The notes under the pieces were generated by a model, which made no database searches, had not been told where the DNA came from, and worked only from the letters and a program-made list of their open reading frames with translations. Source: Streptomyces tagetis (GTDB lineage: Bacteria; Actinomycetota; Actinomycetes; Streptomycetales; Streptomycetaceae). Taken from it: a stretch of DNA of 64,000 nt. Position 1 is the first letter of the stretch; the number at the start of each line of letters is the position of its first letter. Shown here piece by piece: positions 57,425-64,000 of this stretch. The stretch spans positions 310,001 through 374,000 of the forward strand of contig NZ_JAGPNL010000006.1 of the NCBI RefSeq assembly GCF_018069565.1, in the 5' to 3' direction. A program made the translations under genes and the position numbers.

Positions 57425-58564
57425 ATGACCACACGCAGACGAGCCGCCCTGGTGACCGCCACCGCCGCCCTGCTGTCGGCCGCGCTGGCCGTACCCGCCG
57501 TGGCGGCCCCCCGTCCCGGCACCGGACACGACGCCACCCGCCGCGCCCTGCACGCCACGGTCGCCGACGGAGTGCCCGGCGTGACCGCGACCGCCCGGGA
57601 CGCCCACGGCACCTGGTCCGCCACCGCGGGCGTCGGCGACCTCTCCACCGGCCGGCCCCGCTCGGCGGACGACCACTACCGGGTGGGCAGCATCGCCAAG
57701 ACCTTCGTCGCCACCGTCGTCCTCCAACTGGAGGCCGAGGGAAGGCTGTCGCTCGACGACACGGTGGACCGGTGGCTGCCCGGACTGGTGCGGGGCAACG
57801 GCCACGACGGCACCAGGATCACCCTGCGCCAACTCCTCAACCACACCAGCGGCATCGCCAACTACACGGCCGACGAGGAGTTCGGCCGCCGGTACTTCAC
57901 CGCCGACGGCTTCTTCGCCCACCGCTTCGACACCATGCCCCCGCGCCAGGCGGTCGCCATCGCCCTGCGCCACCGGCCCGACTTCGCGCCGGGCACCTCC
58001 TGGAACTACTCCAACACCAACTACGTGCTCGCCGGCCTCGTCATCGAGAAGGCGACCGGCCGCCCCTACGGCGAGGAGGTCCGCCGGCGCGTCGTCCAGC
58101 CCCTCGGGCTGGGCTCGACCTCCGTCCCCGGCACCCGCGCCGACCTGCCCCGGCCCAGCAGCCGCGCGTACTCGAAGCTGGCCGAGACGACGAGCGGCCC
58201 CACCTACGACGTCACCCGGATCAACCCGTCCATCGCCTACGCGGCCGGCGAGATGATCTCCGGCTCGGACGACCTGACCCGCTTCTACACCGCCCTGCTC
58301 CGCGGCCGGCTGCTCCCGCCCCGGCAACTGGCCGAGATGACCACGACGGTCCCGATGGACGACCGGACCGAGTACGGGCTGGGGCTGATGAAGACCAGGC
58401 TGAGCTGCGGGGTGACCGTCTGGGGCCACGGCGGCGGCATCCACGGCTCCACCTCGGAGGCGGTCACCACCCGCGACGGCCGCCACGCCCTCGCCTTCAA
58501 CTTCAACGGCGACTGGAGCGGCGACGTCGAGGCGGTGGTCGAGGCCGAGTTCTGCCGCGAGTGA
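57425..58564 (+). CDS. Secreted serine hydrolase (class C beta-lactamase/DD-peptidase family)
   Basis: A 379-residue exported penicillin-binding-protein-like enzyme. The signal peptide ends about residue 29 (AVPAVAAPR). The active-site motifs are SIAK (SxxK, in YRVGSIAKTFVA), NYSNTNY (YxN) and HGGGIHG (HxG). EGRLSLDDTVDRWLPGLV and ITLRQLLNHTSGI are typical of the DD-carboxypeptidase R61/class C group. It may trim peptidoglycan D-Ala-D-Ala or hydrolyse D-amino-acid esters; beta-lactamase activity is possible but not implied. ATG at 57425. Stands after the NUDIX gene with a 116-bp gap. Confidence 0.9.
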   Translation: MTTRRRAALVTATAALLSAALAVPAVAAPRPGTGHDATRRALHATVADGVPGVTATARDAHGTWSATAGVGDLSTGRPRSADDHYRVGSIAKTFVATVVLQLEAEGRLSLDDTVDRWLPGLVRGNGHDGTRITLRQLLNHTSGIANYTADEEFGRRYFTADGFFAHRFDTMPPRQAVAIALRHRPDFAPGTSWNYSNTNYVLAGLVIEKATGRPYGEEVRRRVVQPLGLGSTSVPGTRADLPRPSSRAYSKLAETTSGPTYDVTRINPSIAYAAGEMISGSDDLTRFYTALLRGRLLPPRQLAEMTTTVPMDDRTEYGLGLMKTRLSCGVTVWGHGGGIHGSTSEAVTTRDGRHALAFNFNGDWSGDVEAVVEAEFCRE

Positions 58565-58624
58565 CGCGGCGCGGGGGAGGGACGTCACCGGCGCCCGCCG
58601 GCCGCCCCCTCCCCCGCACATGCC

Positions 58625-59677
58625 CTAGCGGGGCAGTACCACCACGTACGCGGCCGGCTCCCGGTCGGCCGCCGCCATCAGCGCCGTACGGACCACCGTC
58701 GCCTGCTGTTCCGGCGTCTCCCGCAGCGCCCGCGGCGTGACGCGCACGACCGTGATGCCGAGCCGCTCCAGATGCTCCCGCAGCGGACCCGGCTCCGGCG
58801 CCTCGCCGTCCCCGGCCCTTCGGCGGGCCCGGGTGCGCAGCTCCAGCGCCACCGCCTGCTCCGGCCAGTAGGCGTCCAGTCCGCCCAGGTGCGGTCCGCC
58901 CGGCAGCCGCAGGTCCACGTTCCACAGCGGGTCCGGCAGCCCGTGCACCCGGACCATCCGGTACAGCCGGTCCTCCGCGAGCGCCCGCCCCTCCGCCACC
59001 AGCGAGTCCACCGCGGCCACCACCTGCGGCCGGTCCAGCAGCCGTGCCCGGTTCAGCTCCCGCACCGCCGCCGCCGGATCGCAGTGCCCGCCGCGCACCG
59101 CCTCGGCCAGCAGCCGGCGGATCACGGCCCCGTCCGTCTCCCCGGCCACCGCGTCGGCCAGCGCCCGCGCCACCGGCGCCACCGGGACGCCGTCGATCCG
59201 TACCGCCGTCGGCAGCGCGGCCGTGCGCACGATCCGGGCGCAGCCCGTGGAACGCAGCCGCCGCAGCCGCGGCACCAGCACGTCGACGGCGGCCAGCGAC
59301 GGCAGCGGGGGAGCGGAGCGCACCCCGTGCAGGGCCAGCGCCGCCAGGCCCGTGACCACGGCCTCCGCGTACGGTTCGGGCGGCTCCGCGGGGCCGGGCC
59401 GGACCGGGGCGCCGCAGGCCGTCGCCGCTCTGGGGGCCCGCGCCCGCGCCGCGTACAAGAGCACCGCGTGCAGTTTCTCCTCGCCGGTCGGCGGACCCGG
59501 GCGGAGCAGGACCACACCGGGCAGCAGCCGCTGCCAGGGGCCGCCGGGGCGGCACCGCTCGTCGGCCTCGGCGGCGGTGACACCGTGCGCCCGCAACTGC
59601 GCGGCGGAGAGCACCCGGGGCCCGCCGGGGGCCGGATCGGTCAGGGGGTGGGGGGAGAGCGGGAAGTCGTGCGTCAT
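58625..59677 (-). CDS. AbiEi-like winged-helix/DUF559-type protein
   Basis: A 350-residue protein. The N-terminus (LSAAQLRAHGVTAAEADERC followed by WQRLLPGVVLLRPGPP) resembles the AbiEi antitoxin-type helix-turn-helix. The middle part (TGLAALALHGVRSAPPLPSL, PVARALADAVAGETDGAVIR) follows the same family. The C-terminal 110 residues look like a DUF559/Vsr-fold nuclease (WNVDLRLPGGPHLGGLDAYW, PEQAVALELRTRARR, REHLERLGITVVRVTP). Such fused proteins are frequent in actinobacteria with no known function and no AbiEii toxin next to them. The ATG at 59677 was chosen because of a GGGAAG site upstream. Confidence 0.75.
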   Translation of the reverse strand: MTHDFPLSPHPLTDPAPGGPRVLSAAQLRAHGVTAAEADERCRPGGPWQRLLPGVVLLRPGPPTGEEKLHAVLLYAARARAPRAATACGAPVRPGPAEPPEPYAEAVVTGLAALALHGVRSAPPLPSLAAVDVLVPRLRRLRSTGCARIVRTAALPTAVRIDGVPVAPVARALADAVAGETDGAVIRRLLAEAVRGGHCDPAAAVRELNRARLLDRPQVVAAVDSLVAEGRALAEDRLYRMVRVHGLPDPLWNVDLRLPGGPHLGGLDAYWPEQAVALELRTRARRRAGDGEAPEPGPLREHLERLGITVVRVTPRALRETPEQQATVVRTALMAAADREPAAYVVVLPR

Positions 59678-59873
59678 GACCAGGGACTTCCCGTGACCCG
59701 TCCAGCTTTTAACCACTGTTACACGTCCGTCGGCAAACCCGGACAAGCCCGTCCTCAAGGACGGGTGTTCGGATGCCGAAGGCGCTGGTCCGTTCGGGTG
59801 TGACCAGAGGTTACGGCCTCCTGTGCCCGGATTCGGTAACGATGACGCAGCGCCGAAGTCTTGGCCAGAGATA

Positions 59874-59908
59874 GGGCCGTCCCGGGTGCAGGACACCCGG
59901 GACGGCCC
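59874..59908 (-). terminator. Terminator of the second aminopeptidase gene
   Basis: GGGCCGTCCCGGGTG (59874-59888) and CACCCGGGACGGCCC (59894-59908), a perfect 15-bp stem with a 5-nt loop, 16 bp beyond the stop. Confidence 0.85.
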
Positions 59909-59924
59909 CCGCGCTCCGGCCGGC

Positions 59925-62504
59925 TCAGCCGGCCGCCGCCGCGTCGCACTCCTGGCCGCGCAGCGCCCGCGCCAGGTCGTCCCGCGCCTCCAGCACCAGC
60001 CGGCGCAGCGCCGGGGCGGCCCCCTCGTGCTCCGCGAGCCACGCGTCCGTCGCCTCCAGCGTCCCGGGCGAGTCCCGCAGCGCCGGGAACAGGCCCTGGA
60101 CCACGACCATCCCGATCTGGATGGACCGCTCGGTCCACACCCGCTCGATCGCCCCGAAGTACCGGTGGGCGTACGGCGCGAGCAGCTCCCGCTGGGAGGG
60201 CTGCGCGAAGCCCGCGATGGTCGCCTCCACCAGCGCGTTGGAGAGCGCGTCGGACTCCACCACCTGCGCCCACGCCTGCGCCTTCACCGCCTCGGACGGG
60301 CGGGCGGCCAGGCAGCGCACCTGATGGCGCTTGCCGGAGGCCGTGTCGTCGCGGGCCAGTTCGGCGGCGAGGACGCCCTCGTCGGCGGCGCCGTGCGCGG
60401 CGAGCGGCTCCAGGAACGCCCAGCGCAGCTCCTGGTCCACCTCCAGGCCCTCGATCTTCTCGGTGCCCTCCAGCAGGCCGCGCAGCAGCGCCAGTTCCGG
60501 TTCGCCGGAGGCCACCGCCGCGAGGAACCGGGCCCACGCGAGCTGCGGCTCACCGCCCGGCTCGGCCCGGCGCAGCTCCCGCAGCGCGCCCTCGGCCAGC
60601 AGCCGGCCGCCGCTCTCCCGCCAGGCGGGGGCCGCGTAGTGCACCAGCGCCGACCGGGCCCAGGCGTGCAGCATCTGCAGGACGCCGATGTCGGACTCGC
60701 GGCCCGCGAAGCGCAGCACCAGCGCGACGAAGTCCCGGGCCGGCAGCAGCGCGTCCCGGGTCATGTTCCACAGGGCGCCCCAGCACAGCGCCCGCGCCAG
60801 CGGGTCGGTGAGTGCGCCGAGCCCCTCGCGCAGCGTGGCCAGGGACGTCTCGTCGAAGCGGATCTTGCAGTAGGTGAGGTCGTCGTCGTTGACCAGGACC
60901 AGGTCCGGCGCCTCGGCCCCGGCCAGCTCCGCCACCACCGTACGCGGCCCCTCGACGTCCGCCTCGGCCCGCGCGTACCGCTCCAGCGCGCCGCCGGCGG
61001 TGCGCCGGTACAGCCCCACCGCCACCCGGTGCGGGCGCAGTTCGGGGTGGGACTCGGCCGCCTCCTGCACCACCGCCAGCTCGTCGACCCGGCCGCCGGC
61101 GTCCAGCAGCACCTGCGGCGTCAGCGTGTTGACGCCCGCCGTCTGGAGCCAGGAGCGCGCCCAGGCGGCCATGTCGCGCCCGCTGGTCTCCTCCAGCACC
61201 GCCAGCAGGTCGCCGAGGCGGGTGTTGCCGTAGGCGTGCCGCTTGAAGTAGCGGCGGGCACCCTCCAGGAAGGCGTCCTGGCCCGCGTAGGCGACGAGTT
61301 GCTTGAGGACGGAGGCGCCCTTGGCGTAGGTGATGCCGTCGAAGTTGAGCTTGGCGTCCTGGAGGTCGCGGATGTCCGCGGTGACCGGGTGCGTCGAGGG
61401 CAACTGGTCGGCCCGGTACGCCCAGGACTTGCGGCGGTTGGCGAAGGTGATCCAGCCGTCGGTGAAGCGGGTCGCGCCGACCAGCGAGAAAGCGCCCATG
61501 AAGTCGGCGAAGGACTCCTTCAGCCACAGGTCGTCCCACCACTCCATGGTGACCAGGTCGCCGAACCACATGTGCGCCATCTCGTGCAGGATCACGTTGG
61601 CGCGGCTCTCGTAGGACGCCTGCGTCACCTTGCCGCGGAAGATGAACTCCTCGCGGAAGGTGACCAGTCCGGGGTTCTCCATCGCGCCGAGGTTGTACTC
61701 CGGCACGAACGCCTGGTCGTACTTGCCGAAGGGGTACGGGTAGTCGACGTGGTCGTGGAAGAAGTCCAGGCCCTGCTTGGTGACGAGGAAGACGTCCTCC
61801 GCGTCGAAGTGCGGGGCCAGGCCCTTGCGGCACAGGGCGCCGAGCGGGATCTCCAGCGTCGAACCGTCCGCGAGGGTACGGGAGTAGGTGTCCGTCACGT
61901 AGTGGTACGGACCGGCGACGACGCAGGTGATGTACGTCGAGATCGGCTTGGTCTCGGCGAACCGCCAGACGCCGTCGCTCCGTTCGCCGGCGCCGTTGCT
62001 CCACACCGTCCACTCCTCGGGTGCCCGCACCTCGAAGCGGTAGGGCGCCTTGAGGTCCGGCTGCTCGAAGTTGGCGAAGACCCGGCGCGCGTCGGCGGGC
62101 TCGTACTGGGTGTACAGGTACACCTCGCCGTCCTCGGGGTCGACGAAGCGGTGCATGCCCTCGCCGGTGCGCGAGTAGGCGCACTGGGCGTCGACGACCA
62201 GCTCGTTGTCGGCGGCCAGGTCCTCCAGGACGATGCGGGTGCCGTCGAAGACCTCGCTCGGGTCGAGGTCGCGGCCGTTGAGGCTGACCGCGGTCACGCC
62301 GGGCGCGATCAGGTCCGCGAAGCTCGCGGCGCCGGGCTCGTTGCAGCGGAAGCGGATCGTGGTGACGGAGCGGAAGGTGCGCGGCTCGCCACCGTCGGCC
62401 GCGCCGGTCGCCGAGCGCACGTCGAGGGACACCTCGTACCCGTCGACGCGGAGCAGGGCGGCCCGCTCCCGGGCCTCGTCGCGGGACAGATTCTCTCCGG
62501 GCAC
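59925..62504 (-). CDS. Aminopeptidase N, second paralog (M1 family)
   Basis: An 859-residue M1 aminopeptidase, paralogous to the gene at 48491-51067 across its whole length. GAMEN is at 273-277, the zinc site HEMAH at 307-311 and the third ligand Glu330 in LKESFADFMG. All catalytic residues are kept, so both should be active. The GTG at 62504 has GAGGGAG 7 nt upstream and gives MPGENLSRDEARER, aligned with the other paralog; the GTG at 62531 would add nine residues. Divergent from the mycothiol-dependent nitroreductase gene. Confidence 0.92.
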   Translation of the reverse strand: MPGENLSRDEARERAALLRVDGYEVSLDVRSATGAADGGEPRTFRSVTTIRFRCNEPGAASFADLIAPGVTAVSLNGRDLDPSEVFDGTRIVLEDLAADNELVVDAQCAYSRTGEGMHRFVDPEDGEVYLYTQYEPADARRVFANFEQPDLKAPYRFEVRAPEEWTVWSNGAGERSDGVWRFAETKPISTYITCVVAGPYHYVTDTYSRTLADGSTLEIPLGALCRKGLAPHFDAEDVFLVTKQGLDFFHDHVDYPYPFGKYDQAFVPEYNLGAMENPGLVTFREEFIFRGKVTQASYESRANVILHEMAHMWFGDLVTMEWWDDLWLKESFADFMGAFSLVGATRFTDGWITFANRRKSWAYRADQLPSTHPVTADIRDLQDAKLNFDGITYAKGASVLKQLVAYAGQDAFLEGARRYFKRHAYGNTRLGDLLAVLEETSGRDMAAWARSWLQTAGVNTLTPQVLLDAGGRVDELAVVQEAAESHPELRPHRVAVGLYRRTAGGALERYARAEADVEGPRTVVAELAGAEAPDLVLVNDDDLTYCKIRFDETSLATLREGLGALTDPLARALCWGALWNMTRDALLPARDFVALVLRFAGRESDIGVLQMLHAWARSALVHYAAPAWRESGGRLLAEGALRELRRAEPGGEPQLAWARFLAAVASGEPELALLRGLLEGTEKIEGLEVDQELRWAFLEPLAAHGAADEGVLAAELARDDTASGKRHQVRCLAARPSEAVKAQAWAQVVESDALSNALVEATIAGFAQPSQRELLAPYAHRYFGAIERVWTERSIQIGMVVVQGLFPALRDSPGTLEATDAWLAEHEGAAPALRRLVLEARDDLARALRGQECDAAAAG

Positions 62505-62722
62505 GGGCGGCACTCCCTCGGTGGTGTTCACGATGTGGACGCCACCGATCCTGCCACGCGGTCCCCGTGCCCGGTATGGGGGAATGTCCCGGGCGGGGCG
62601 CGCGGCCCCGGGCCGGCCGCGCGCGGAAGCCCGCCGCCGGCCGGGAATGCGCCGGGCGCCGGACGGTGTTGCGCTGGAGAGACGCGCCGAGAGCGCCCGC
62701 CATGTCCTTACCGAGGAGAGCC

Positions 62723-63373
62723 ATGTCCGAGACCGACTCCGGCAAGACCCCCGTCGACTTCTGGTTCGACCCGCTGTGCCCCTGGGCCTGGATGACCTCG
62801 CGGTGGATGCTGGAGGTGGAGAAGGTCCGCGACGTGCGGGTCCGCTGGCACGTGATGAGCCTCGCCGTGCTCAACGAGGACCGGCTCGACGAGCTGCCCG
62901 AGCAGTACCGGGAACTGCTGGAGACCAAGGCGTGGGGCCCGGTCCGGGTCGTCATCGCCGCCCGCGAGGAGCACGGGCCCGAGGTGCTCGGCGACCTCTA
63001 CACCGCGCTCGGCACCCGCTTCCACAACCAGGGCGAGGAACCCACGCGGGAGACCGTCGCCGCCGCGCTGAAGGACGCCGGACTGCCCGAGTCCCTCCTC
63101 GGCCACTGGGACGACACCCCCTACGAGCCGCAGCTCCGCGCCTCCCACCAGGAGGGCATCGACAAGGTCGGCCAGGAGGTCGGCACCCCGGTCATCGCCG
63201 TGCCCGGCGCCGACGGCGAGCAGATCGCCTTCTTCGGCCCGGTCGTCACCCCGGCGCCGCGGGGCGAGGAGGCGGCCCGCCTCTGGGACGGCACCCTCGC
63301 CGTCGCCTCCGTCCCCGGCTTCTACGAGATCAAGCGCACCCGCACCAAGGGGCCGGACTTCAGCAACCTCTGA
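62723..63373 (+). CDS. Mycothiol-dependent nitroreductase (Rv2466c-like DsbA-fold protein)
   Basis: A 216-residue thioredoxin-fold oxidoreductase of the DsbA/FrnE class. The active site is FWFDPLCPWAWMTSRWM, a C-P-W-A motif with a single Cys, as in the mycothiol-dependent nitroreductase Rv2466c. The C-terminal part has GTPVIAVPGADGEQIAFFGP and GTLAVASVPGFYEIKRT, typical of the family. It likely uses mycothiol to reduce electrophiles or nitro compounds under oxidative stress. The ATG at 62723 has GAGGAGAG 3-4 nt upstream. It is convergent with superoxide dismutase across a strong terminator, the usual order in Streptomyces. Confidence 0.92.
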   Translation: MSETDSGKTPVDFWFDPLCPWAWMTSRWMLEVEKVRDVRVRWHVMSLAVLNEDRLDELPEQYRELLETKAWGPVRVVIAAREEHGPEVLGDLYTALGTRFHNQGEEPTRETVAAALKDAGLPESLLGHWDDTPYEPQLRASHQEGIDKVGQEVGTPVIAVPGADGEQIAFFGPVVTPAPRGEEAARLWDGTLAVASVPGFYEIKRTRTKGPDFSNL

Positions 63374-63424
63374 GGGCGGCGCGCGAACCTCTGAAGGCAC
63401 CGCGCGAACCTACGAGGGCACCCC
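63366..63424 (+). repeat. Tandem repeats over the 3' end of the nitroreductase gene
   Basis: AACCTCTGAGGGCGGCGCGCG, AACCTCTGAAGGCACCGCG and AACCTACGAGGGCACCCCG follow each other in about 21-22-bp steps starting with the last codons and stop of the gene (TGA). It looks like local slippage duplication of the gene end. Confidence 0.65.
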
Positions 63425-63456
63425 GCCCGCACCCGGAGGGTGCCCCCCCGGCACAC

Positions 63457-63495
63457 GGGAAGCCCCCGCGAGTCACGTCCTCGCGGGGGCTTCCC
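63457..63495. terminator. Bidirectional terminator between nitroreductase and sodF
   Basis: GGGAAGCCCCCGCGAG (63457-63472) and CTCGCGGGGGCTTCCC (63480-63495) form a perfect 16-bp stem with a 7-nt loop between convergent stops at 63373 and 63560. Confidence 0.9.
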
Positions 63496-63559
63496 CTGTG
63501 CGCCTGCCGCCGTGAAGGGTGAGAAGACGATCACGAGACAGGACGTCGGGGTCCGGCGC

Positions 63560-64000
63560 TCAGGGCGCCAGCAGCAGCGTGTTCGTCCGCGACCTGGCGG
63601 CCTCGTAGCGCCTGGCCACGTCCTGCCAGTTCACGACCTTCCACATCGCCTCGATGAAGTCGACCTTCTGGTTCTTGTACTGGAGGTAGAAGGCGTGCTC
63701 CCAGGCGTCGAAGACGAGGATCGGCGTCGCGCCCTGGCCGACGTTGCCCTGGTGGTCGTAGACCTGCTCCACGATCAGCCGGCCGCTCAGCGGCTCGTGG
63801 GCGAGGACGCCCCAGCCGGAGCCCTGCGTGGTCGCCGCCGCCTTGGAGAGCTGCGCCTTGAACCCGGCGAAGGAGCCGAACGACTCGGCGATGGCGTCCG
63901 CGAGGTCGCCCACCCCGTCCGCGGCCAGCGGTTCGCCGCCGCCGTCACCGGTCATGTTGTGCCAGTAGATCGAGTGCAGGATGTGCCCGGACAGGTGGAA
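63560..64000 (-). CDS. sodF: Superoxide dismutase, Fe/Mn family (N-terminal part outside the window)
   Basis: The last 146 residues of an iron/manganese-family superoxide dismutase. Visible parts are FHLSGHILHSIYWHNM with a metal-ligand His, FGSFAGFKAQLSKAAATTQG and GSGWGVLAHEP, then the ligand region ILVFDAWEHAFYLQY (Asp and His), followed by WKVVNWQDVARRYEAA. Streptomyces of this type carry an iron or iron/zinc SodF repressed by nickel while the nickel enzyme SodN works; I cannot see the promoter here. Its convergent neighbour is the mycothiol-dependent nitroreductase, as in S. coelicolor near SCO2633. Confidence 0.95.
   Translation of the reverse strand, partial: FHLSGHILHSIYWHNMTGDGGGEPLAADGVGDLADAIAESFGSFAGFKAQLSKAAATTQGSGWGVLAHEPLSGRLIVEQVYDHQGNVGQGATPILVFDAWEHAFYLQYKNQKVDFIEAMWKVVNWQDVARRYEAARSRTNTLLLAP

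Noticed and set aside
59678..59873. Possible small gene between the AbiEi-like gene and the second pepN
   Set aside because: No frame with a ribosome site and coding bias; the region is better explained as promoter and terminator sequence.

Overview
The window is chromosomal DNA of a Streptomyces (or very close relative). G+C is very high with strong third-position bias. It carries chaplins, a MelC1/MelC2 tyrosinase pair, SsbB, the sporulation dynamins, a mycothiol-dependent nitroreductase and an iron/zinc-type superoxide dismutase. From memory, the order chpF, mel, chpG, dynAB, ssbB, malQ, pepN, asd, serine protease, second aminopeptidase N, nitroreductase, sodF matches the S. coelicolor core region running down from about SCO2705 to SCO2633. 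No phage, plasmid, CRISPR or complete insertion sequence was seen.

Layout. 1-4973 (minus): an exopolysaccharide-type operon that runs off the left edge (GT4 glycosyltransferase, phospho-sugar transferase, O-antigen-ligase-like protein, MurJ/Wzx-like flippase). 5344-7968: aerial-surface and pigment block (chpF, a small secreted protein, melC1-melC2, chpG); both chaplin genes have a candidate sigma-BldN promoter. 8241-13688: a hydroxyacid dehydrogenase, a class II glutamine amidotransferase, and a PucR regulator divergent from a D-amino-acid dehydrogenase. 13983-18963: tRNA-Arg(UCU), the dynamin pair dynA-dynB and ssbB, all tied to sporulation septation or DNA handling. 19254-24557: a sortase-anchored thioester surface protein, a lipoprotein, ettA, a thioesterase and an unknown gene. 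24636-26779: a decayed ABC exporter with a 38-bp perfect palindrome at a deletion joint. 26970-28483: truncated hemoglobin GlbO divergent from a PCMT-like methyltransferase.

28525-39568 is the most interesting region. Seven minus-strand genes, tightly packed, encode a GlnX-like four-TM sensor, a GlnH-like binding protein, a coiled-coil protein, a PknG kinase (zinc ribbons, kinase, TPR), a PP2C phosphatase, a vWA protein and an FHA protein. Mycobacteria and corynebacteria use glnX-glnH-pknG plus a separate FHA protein (GarA/OdhI) to sense acidic amino acids. Here that module is combined with a vWA/PP2C/kinase set recalling the TerY-P triad, which suggests one self-contained amino-acid-sensing phospho-signalling system.

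39761-64000: an MscS channel, an HNH protein, a secreted GH84-type beta-N-acetylglucosaminidase, a small acidic protein, malQ, a small membrane protein, pepN, a UTRA-only protein, asd, a large secreted subtilase, a NUDIX hydrolase, a secreted serine hydrolase, an AbiEi/DUF559-like protein, a second pepN, the nitroreductase and the 3' part of sodF. Several intergenic regions hold unusual repeats: 11-bp direct repeats before the GH84 gene, a pyrimidine-rich decamer array before malQ, and two DnaA-box-like 9-mers before ssbB. Most convergent gene pairs are separated by perfect GC-rich hairpins.
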